A model generated the notes under the pieces. The model made no database searches and was not told the origin of the DNA. It saw only the letters and a program-made list of their open reading frames with translations. A stretch of 9,476 nucleotides of DNA from an uncultured Lachnospiraceae bacterium (GTDB lineage: Bacteria; Bacillota; Clostridia; Lachnospirales; Lachnospiraceae). The stretch lies in contig CAKSAI010000106.1 of assembly GCA_934434905.1 (NCBI GenBank), positions 1-9,476 on the forward strand, written 5' to 3'. This document shows, one piece after another, positions 1 to 6,001 of the stretch. Position 1 is the stretch's first letter. Each line of letters opens with the position of its first letter. The position numbers and the translations under genes were made by a program.

Positions 1-2221
1 CATCATCCCCCTTTTCTATGATATAAGACAGCGGCGCAAGCACACGTCCCCATGCTTCTGTCTCCTGTTTATTAAAGTTGACAATCACAACGGTGCCGTT
101 GGAATATGTGACCTTTGAAACACCGTCCTGCCTTTCGTACCCCTTAATGTAGGCTCCCCCGGTACTCTCGTGAAGTGCGCGGAAGATATCGTAATATTCC
201 TGTATCATCCCGGCATACTCCTCGTATTCGCAGGAGTAGAGGGAGGCTGAATCCGTGTAGATCATCTCGGCAGGATTCTCCCTGGTGAGTAAGAAGGACG
301 GATATACACCGCTTTCTACCATTTTCAAGAGATATTCGGTGGCGTCGGCCTCAAAATTCACATATTCGCTGTAAAGTCCCATGGAGCCCTTAAGTGCCAT
401 GGCGAAAAAAGGAATCTCCTCACTCACGAACTTATATCCGGAAGCATACAGCTTGAAATCATAATAATTCTCCGTAAAACCCCACAGATAATCGTTGGGC
501 GTATAATATGCCCCATGCTCGGTTCCCTGGACCGCATCTGCAATATCCTTCGCATAAGACTGTCTTGAATACACATCCTTCTTATTGTTTACCATCGCGG
601 AGTAACACCGATTTGTCACCCCGTCTATCGCAAGTCCCAACGTAATTTCTGCCAGTTGATCACGGTAGCTTCGGATCAGGTCTGCACTGTACCGGGAGGT
701 ATACCGATATTTGATGGGATTCAGCTTATGATATGTATCATCCGAGAAGATTTTCCCATTATATCGGTATATGTAGTCTGCGGACGAACTCTTGCTGTAG
801 GTATTCATAAAATCTCCGTAAAGCAAAAGCTGCACCTGCCCGGTATATTTTTCCGCCAGACTGCTGTAATCAGAGAGACTTCCCAGCGCCTTCTCAAAAC
901 GGATCTTGTCCTTCAATGTCCCATATATCCCGTTTTTCTGCCATCCCTTGTAGACTGCCGCTATACTCTCCACTCCGCCCTCGGTAAGCTCGGCAAGCAT
1001 ACGATCCATATCCTCCACAGTAGTCATGGCAACAAACTTCTTTCCGATCAGCGCTTCCTCCTGATCGCCCGCGAAGAAATCAAGCCGTACGCTGTAGCTT
1101 ATATCTCTTTCCTTTAAAACCCCGGTCTCCTTAAGGTATTCCCGGTAGACAGCGGCAAGACCCGTATAATCGGCGTTGTCACCTGAAACAAAGTCATATC
1201 TCACCAGGATGTCAAAGGTCTCCTTTTCCGCCTGAATCGTGTTGATTCCCTTTGTCTGGCTGGTCGGATAGAGATAAACCTCCCGGTATACAAAGCGCGG
1301 CGCGATCCAGTTGTATTCGGTTATAACACCGTTCGGGTAAGCATATAGCTCGGCGTTATACTTTCCCTCCTCAATCATTCCGAGAAATCCCATCTGTTTA
1401 TCCGTATGGACCATCCCGAAGATCGGCGCCGATACACTTTCCGCCTCGGACATGGTTGCAATCTCGCCCTCAAACTTCTGAACTGCTGTGCGGTTTTCCT
1501 CGATACTGTAATTTCCGGAATATACCTTGGCTTTATAGGGCTGTGAATATTTTTCATTGTTATCCGCTAGCCTTATGATTGCTCCGCAGCCGTCCGGGAT
1601 GAGCATATACCCCTCCGTCTGGGCTCCGCGGGAACTTCCAAGGAAGGGCAGCACGTATACTGCCGCCAGCCTGCAGTTCTCATCTGTCTCCTCAATGGAG
1701 CTGCCCGGCACCTGCACCTTAAGCCCATTTTCATGAAGCGTCACAAACACAGTCAGCCGAATTCCCACCGATTGAAACGAGACCTTGGCGGCAAAACCGT
1801 TTTCAATGGGGTAGATCTCCGTCTCTGGCGAACCGGAATACATATCAAGTCGGTTGATCGTGGTAGCCTTCCCCTTAAAGTATTCGATCACCAGGCCGGA
1901 ATTCACGAAATTCTTCCAGGTTGCACTTGAGCCTTCATCCGGTATCCCCGCACTCTCCATCACCTGCCCTGTTTTCTTGTCCTCCAGCAAAACAGTGAGC
2001 CCAGTCTCCTCAACGTAGAGACCATACCCCTCATTCTCTGCCGCCAGCTGGTATCCTGCATGCGCTCCGTCAGGAAAAGAATCAAGTGCCGCAATATCGC
2101 TGCCGGCACTGCCGTCCGGCCCGATCTCCACTCTGCGATCCGAATCCCCCATACAGCCGACTGTAAGGAGCATCATCCCGCTTACCAGCAAAAGCGCCGC
2201 TCTGAACTTAATTCCTGACAT
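1..2221 (-). CDS. DUF5696-like surface lipoprotein, candidate glycan-active protein (3' end cut off by window)
   Basis: An uninterrupted reading frame of 740 codons runs from ATG at 2221 to the window edge with no stop, so the C-terminus is missing. The N-terminus is a lipoprotein signal: basic residues K5 and R7, a hydrophobic core at about 8-21, and a candidate lipid-modified Cys at residue 23 in the context LTVGC. That lipobox is slightly atypical, with Thr rather than Leu at -3. The mature protein would be tethered outside the membrane. Family recognition is from memory of DUF5696 proteins: a GYMLIPDGCGAII segment near residue 205, an AAVYKGW segment near 420 followed by GLAIDGVTN near 530, and an EEIPFFAMALKGSM segment near 610. 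The alternating beta-sandwich-like then TIM-barrel-like look suggests a glycosidase fold, but no catalytic residues can be assigned. The start is supported by GAGGTG seven bases upstream. The gene overlaps the previous one by 14 bases. Family assignment is fairly good; function is unknown. Confidence 0.8.
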   Translation of the reverse strand, partial: MSGIKFRAALLLVSGMMLLTVGCMGDSDRRVEIGPDGSAGSDIAALDSFPDGAHAGYQLAAENEGYGLYVEETGLTVLLEDKKTGQVMESAGIPDEGSSATWKNFVNSGLVIEYFKGKATTINRLDMYSGSPETEIYPIENGFAAKVSFQSVGIRLTVFVTLHENGLKVQVPGSSIEETDENCRLAAVYVLPFLGSSRGAQTEGYMLIPDGCGAIIRLADNNEKYSQPYKAKVYSGNYSIEENRTAVQKFEGEIATMSEAESVSAPIFGMVHTDKQMGFLGMIEEGKYNAELYAYPNGVITEYNWIAPRFVYREVYLYPTSQTKGINTIQAEKETFDILVRYDFVSGDNADYTGLAAVYREYLKETGVLKERDISYSVRLDFFAGDQEEALIGKKFVAMTTVEDMDRMLAELTEGGVESIAAVYKGWQKNGIYGTLKDKIRFEKALGSLSDYSSLAEKYTGQVQLLLYGDFMNTYSKSSSADYIYRYNGKIFSDDTYHKLNPIKYRYTSRYSADLIRSYRDQLAEITLGLAIDGVTNRCYSAMVNNKKDVYSRQSYAKDIADAVQGTEHGAYYTPNDYLWGFTENYYDFKLYASGYKFVSEEIPFFAMALKGSMGLYSEYVNFEADATEYLLKMVESGVYPSFLLTRENPAEMIYTDSASLYSCEYEEYAGMIQEYYDIFRALHESTGGAYIKGYERQDGVSKVTYSNGTVVIVNFNKQETEAWGRVLAPLSYIIEKGDD

Positions 2222-4223
2222 CGTAAATCACCTCACTTATCACCTCTTGGACGAATCCTGCCGCCTGCTTGCTCATGATGTAGAGAATAAACATAACCAC
2301 AATTGCCACAAACACGGCAAACAGCGTCCAGAAAATACACTTCACGGTTTCCGATACTTTATAATTATTCAGTTGGTAAACCATGATCACCAACAATGCT
2401 ACGCAACCTGCATAAATAACAAAATTCACCATATTGATGAGGAAAACCTCATCCCTGGAAAGCACATGCGTAAGGATGATAACAATCGGTCGCAACACGA
2501 TATACGGCATCATGGAATAGATAGCTCCACAGTACACATTGGAAAGAGAAGCCTCCCCCTCGGTAATGGAGCAGATCAGATAATGACACAGCACCAACAG
2601 TGCGATCACACATGCAACAGCTCCAAAATCCTTAATCAGATAATATTGCCCATCTGTCACAGTGGAAAATATATAACCTCTGCCGTACTTATCCACAAAA
2701 TAGATCAATACAAACACTGCATACCAGAAGGTTGCCGAAAGAGGCGATGCCCTCCTCTCCCGCTTGATCCCGTAATATGCGTCGGCAGGGTTTTTCACCA
2801 TCTGGAACAGAAAGCAGATCTGATGCCCTAAGCCATTCTTATATTGGTACACGGTATCAGCCGCCTTCCTGCGCTTCCTTACTCTCAGGCACACATACAG
2901 CGCTGCTCCCGCCACCAGCACAATTCCAAGATACAGGAACAGATTTTTCCGGATATTGATGTTCCGCTGCTCCTTAAATGCCTTTGAATATCCCTTCCTG
3001 TCATTGGAAAGCCGGAAATGCTCCATGGCTGCAGCGTAATCCTCTTCCATATAATAAGCTTCCGCAATCCCTTTATGGGCGTAATCAAACAGGTTATTCA
3101 TAAGAAGTACCTGTTCCCATGGCTCCTTGCTTTCCAGATATTTTCCTTCCTGATAGAGCAAAAGGGCGCTGTGAACGTAATCCGTGAATTCCGTACTCTC
3201 AAAGGCCTGGATCTGACCGGTGATATCATCAAGTACGTAAAGCCCCCCGTCCGAATCAACAGCAACAGACGAGATGGAACTGAACAGCCCGATACGCTGG
3301 CTGCCATCGTCAAAGCCCCCGAACACAAACAGCAGATTCCCCTCACTGTTAAACTCAAGAATATATCCATTGGTGGTGGATGCATAAATATTTCCAATAT
3401 TCCCCACGCACAGATCGCTGGGATTCCCGAAGGAAATATTCTGATCCAGCATATCGTTGCCCGACATATTCAGCTTTCTCACAACCTGGTCCGTCTTGAT
3501 ATCCGTCAAGGTATAGACGATACCCTTTTCATCCACTGTAATATTACTGATAGATGCCGGTGTTGTCTGCAAGAGCTGTTCCTTCTGCTCGTCCGTAAAA
3601 ATTGCATCCAGGATCTTGTCCCAGAGAGCAACACTCACATCGTTCGCTCCAAAATATCCCAGAAATTCCCCGCTGCTCCGTGAAAACTGGACTACGCCGT
3701 TGGAATTTCCCTTGCACACCACGTAGAGATTATCCTTTCCGTCCACGGCTATCTTCTGAGGTATAAAGTTCTCCTTATCCCCGTACAAAAGATCCGTGGG
3801 CCGTTCATATTTTCTTTCAAGCTCTCCCTCCTGAGTAAAGCAGAATACTGCATTTGCACCGGAGTCAGCAACAAATACCCCGCCGTCCTTAGAGACAAAT
3901 ATTCCCACTGGCTCCTTAAGATACCCGCTGCCAAACGAACGCACCAGCTCCCCCGAAGGAGAGGCGACCACAACACGCCCATTTCCGGTATCCGCTATGT
4001 AGATCCGGTTTTCGAAAATCACCATATCTTTGGGACCTGACAGGAACTCATCGCCTATCTTTTCTATGGTAGACACAGGCTTGTACGCCGTCTGCGTCTC
4101 GATATAGTCATCATTTTTATCACGCGTGACAGTTTTATAAGAAGCCTCAACAGGTGTACTCACCATAAGCACGGCCGCTAAGATCACTGCCGGCAGAGAA
4201 AACAGGATTGATTTTTTCACCAC
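2208..4223 (-). CDS. Secreted NHL beta-propeller / TPR-like / Yip1-like membrane protein
   Basis: A 671-residue protein starting at GTG 4223, with GGAGG seven bases upstream; a second GTG follows at once at 4220. Residues 1-27 form a Sec signal peptide with a likely cut after VEA. Residues about 50-345 hold roughly six NHL-type blades with the typical pattern of hydrophobic strand, D/N-G turn, then IYIADTGNGRV (74-84), VFVADSGANAV (116-126), LYVVCKG (166-172), IYAST (279-283) and LYVLDD (328-333). This is an extracellular beta-propeller. Residues 348-415 look like one to two TPR-like helical hairpins (ALLLYQEGKYLES, then AEAYYMEEDYAAAMEHF). A membrane helix spans about 427-447 and is followed by a basic RVRKRRK stop-transfer stretch. 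Residues about 470-650 resemble the Yip1 family, with about five hydrophobic segments, conserved-looking PADAYYGIKRER at the front and an internal YSMMPYIVLRP. The propeller and TPR part would be outside and the Yip1 part in the membrane. The protein follows the permeases in the operon, which suggests a transport-linked, scaffold or sensing role; the exact function is not known. Confidence 0.85.
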   Translation of the reverse strand: MVKKSILFSLPAVILAAVLMVSTPVEASYKTVTRDKNDDYIETQTAYKPVSTIEKIGDEFLSGPKDMVIFENRIYIADTGNGRVVVASPSGELVRSFGSGYLKEPVGIFVSKDGGVFVADSGANAVFCFTQEGELERKYERPTDLLYGDKENFIPQKIAVDGKDNLYVVCKGNSNGVVQFSRSSGEFLGYFGANDVSVALWDKILDAIFTDEQKEQLLQTTPASISNITVDEKGIVYTLTDIKTDQVVRKLNMSGNDMLDQNISFGNPSDLCVGNIGNIYASTTNGYILEFNSEGNLLFVFGGFDDGSQRIGLFSSISSVAVDSDGGLYVLDDITGQIQAFESTEFTDYVHSALLLYQEGKYLESKEPWEQVLLMNNLFDYAHKGIAEAYYMEEDYAAAMEHFRLSNDRKGYSKAFKEQRNINIRKNLFLYLGIVLVAGAALYVCLRVRKRRKAADTVYQYKNGLGHQICFLFQMVKNPADAYYGIKRERRASPLSATFWYAVFVLIYFVDKYGRGYIFSTVTDGQYYLIKDFGAVACVIALLVLCHYLICSITEGEASLSNVYCGAIYSMMPYIVLRPIVIILTHVLSRDEVFLINMVNFVIYAGCVALLVIMVYQLNNYKVSETVKCIFWTLFAVFVAIVVMFILYIMSKQAAGFVQEVISEVIYDVRN
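2229..2234 (-). promoter_or_regulatory. Ribosome binding site of the DUF5696-like lipoprotein gene
   Basis: GAGGTG lies seven bases before ATG 2221, inside the last codons of the propeller-Yip1 gene. The start ATG overlaps that gene's end by 14 bases, in another frame. The site is weaker than the other four. Confidence 0.7.
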
Positions 4224-4230
4224 AGTATCG

Positions 4231-4235
4231 CCTCC
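4231..4235 (-). promoter_or_regulatory. Ribosome binding site for the GTG start of the propeller-Yip1 gene
   Basis: GGAGG lies directly after the TAA stop of the second permease and seven bases before GTG 4223. The spacing favours this GTG over the one that follows at 4220 (ten bases). It also decides for a non-ATG start, as no in-frame ATG precedes the signal peptide. Confidence 0.8.
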
Positions 4236-5105
4236 TTATTTTATGCCCGATGTCGCCATGGTGCTCATGACCTTGCTCTGCATGATCACAAACAAAACCA
4301 CATTTGGAATCAGCATGATCAGCGTTGCCACCGCAGCAAGCCCCTGACCGGACACGCTGTTTGTATTCGAGGACAGCGTGTTCATATAAAAGGCAAAGGT
4401 CTTGACAGCATCTGTATCCACATACATGGACGAAGTCTCCAGGTTATTCCATACCTCCTGAAACATAAGAATCGACACCGTTGCCATGGCAGGACGCACA
4501 ATCGGGATCACGATCTTTCTGTAAATCTTAAATTCGCTTGCTCCGTCGATCCGCGCTGCCTCCATAAGCTCCGTTGGCACACCGTCTATAAATTGCTTCA
4601 ACAGCAGCAGTCCCACCGGCATCACAATAACCGGAAGGATATGCGCCAGGTAGGTATCGTGAAGGTGAAGCTTATCAATGATCAGATATCTGGGAATCTG
4701 AAGCGCAACAGCCACAAACATCAGCCCCACATCATTCATATTCAGAAGAAGCTTTTTTCCCCGAAACTGCAGCTTTGAGAGGGCATACGCCGCCATTGTT
4801 GTAAAGATCAGCGTAAATGCCAGGACACATACCGCCACAAAGACACTGTTAAAAATATACCGGGAGAGAGGCACCGTAGATGTCTCGGTAGCGCCCGCCA
4901 GCTTTTCAAAGTTGACAAGCGACGGGTTTGTAACAAAAAACTTGGGCGGATATGCAAACAGTTCCTCCAAAGGCTTAAACGCATGGTTTACAATATAAAG
5001 CAGCGGCAACAGCATGATCAAAGTCATCGGCAGTAAGACCACGTAGATCTTGATCTGGGACTTCTGAAATTTGCCGGGATTGACACGGTTTCCTTTTATC
5101 GCCAT
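4236..5105 (-). CDS. Carbohydrate ABC transporter permease (MalG/LplC/AraQ type)
   Basis: A 289-residue inner-membrane subunit of a CUT1-type sugar importer. About six hydrophobic segments are visible (near 20-40, 84-110, 124-140, 152-171, 205-218 and 257-277). The EAA loop that docks onto the ATPase is intact: EAARIDGASEFKIYRK at 182-197, with the conserved Gly at 188 and Pro at 201. The C-terminus, ending in MATSGIK, is typical of the MalG-like partner of the pair. Length matches the family. ATG 5105 is supported by AGGAGG seven bases upstream, and only two bases separate it from the stop of the first permease, so the two subunits should be made together. It would form the channel as a heterodimer with the protein encoded upstream. 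The sugar cannot be deduced. Confidence 0.95.
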   Translation of the reverse strand: MAIKGNRVNPGKFQKSQIKIYVVLLPMTLIMLLPLLYIVNHAFKPLEELFAYPPKFFVTNPSLVNFEKLAGATETSTVPLSRYIFNSVFVAVCVLAFTLIFTTMAAYALSKLQFRGKKLLLNMNDVGLMFVAVALQIPRYLIIDKLHLHDTYLAHILPVIVMPVGLLLLKQFIDGVPTELMEAARIDGASEFKIYRKIVIPIVRPAMATVSILMFQEVWNNLETSSMYVDTDAVKTFAFYMNTLSSNTNSVSGQGLAAVATLIMLIPNVVLFVIMQSKVMSTMATSGIK

Positions 5106-5107
5106 AA

Positions 5108-6001
5108 TTAATCCTCCTTAAAAAGCGCTCTTGCGCCCTTGGAAAATGTCCATATTATGAGAAGCAGAACCACCGATACCGCACAGGCATACCCCATTTC
5201 ATACCTCGTAAATCCATAATCCGAGATATGGTTTACCATGAGCTGTCCTGCATAATTGGGCGTTGGATTAGAGCCGGAAAGCTGCACGCCGATGGCACTC
5301 TGCTTGAATGCGTTTACAATGGCCATGATGGCGCCAAACAGCATCTGAGGCTTCATAGACGGTATCGTAATATAAAATACTTCCTGAAAACGGTTCCGCA
5401 CACCGTCGATCTGCGCCGCCTCATAAAGGCTCGGATCGATATTGAGAAGTCCTGCCAGCATGGAAAGGAAGCCAATCCCCATACTTGACCAAAGTGCAAC
5501 AATGATCATAACCGGCAGCAAATACCTGGAAGACTGCAGAAACACAATGGGCTTCGTGATAAATCCCAGCTTCAACAGCAGATTGTTGATATAACCGAGC
5601 TGGTCTCCGCTGAAAAGAACCTTCCAGATCACTGTCATGGTTGCGCCAGCCGTCATTGACGGTGAATAAATGATCAGCGCCATGATGGTCCTGGGGATCC
5701 TGGTCACCTGGGAGAGCAGCCATGCCAGCACAAAGGAGAGCAGATAGCCTCCAGGGCCTACAATAACAGCAAAAATAATAGTATTTGGTATTACATGCTC
5801 AATAAAAACCTCATCCTGCAGAAACAATTCCACATAATTTTTCAAGCCGGTGAAGGAGGGCTTCTGTATCGCATTAAAATCGGTAAAGGAAAGCCCAACC
5901 GCAATCACTACCGGAATAGCCACGAATAATATAAACAATGCAAAATACGGAAAAACAAATACATACGGCGCCATTTTGCGCTTTATCCTGTCTTTATTCA
6001 T
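5108..6001 (-). CDS. Carbohydrate ABC transporter permease (MalF/LplB/UgpA type)
   Basis: A 297-residue inner-membrane subunit of a CUT1-type sugar importer, partner of the next gene. A basic cytoplasmic N-terminus (KDRIKRK) leads into the first membrane helix at about 12-36, and about five more hydrophobic segments follow. The EAA loop is intact: EAAQIDGVRNRFQEVFY at 194-210, with Gly200 and Pro214 in the conserved places. FTGLKNYVELF at 50-60 is the usual extracellular segment after helix 1 in this family. ATG 6001 is chosen over an in-frame start at 6070 because AGGAGGGG lies seven bases upstream and the shorter protein matches the family's N-terminus. The longer form would also overlap the previous gene by 77 bases. 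The chosen start overlaps the previous stop by eight bases (ATGAATAA), a translational coupling arrangement. Confidence 0.95.
   Translation of the reverse strand: MNKDRIKRKMAPYVFVFPYFALFILFVAIPVVIAVGLSFTDFNAIQKPSFTGLKNYVELFLQDEVFIEHVIPNTIIFAVIVGPGGYLLSFVLAWLLSQVTRIPRTIMALIIYSPSMTAGATMTVIWKVLFSGDQLGYINNLLLKLGFITKPIVFLQSSRYLLPVMIIVALWSSMGIGFLSMLAGLLNIDPSLYEAAQIDGVRNRFQEVFYITIPSMKPQMLFGAIMAIVNAFKQSAIGVQLSGSNPTPNYAGQLMVNHISDYGFTRYEMGYACAVSVVLLLIIWTFSKGARALFKED
5113..5118 (-). promoter_or_regulatory. Ribosome binding site of the second permease, inside the end of the first permease gene
   Basis: AGGAGG lies seven bases before ATG 5105 and overlaps the last Lys-Glu-Asp codons of the first permease, two bases from its stop. 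Confidence 0.85.

Noticed and set aside
656..1117. Open frame of 153 codons on the plus strand
   Set aside because: Antisense to the uninterrupted DUF5696-like frame, with no ribosome binding site or domain signature.
2247..2831. Open frame of 194 codons on the plus strand, rich in His and Cys
   Set aside because: It is antisense to the Yip1-like membrane part. The His/Cys/Gln richness is what the reverse complement of hydrophobic membrane-helix codons gives, so the metal-binding look is an artefact.
3018..3683. Open frame of 221 codons on the plus strand
   Set aside because: It lies fully antisense to the propeller-Yip1 gene, has no ribosome binding site of the quality seen elsewhere and no recognisable domain; its composition is that of a shadow frame.
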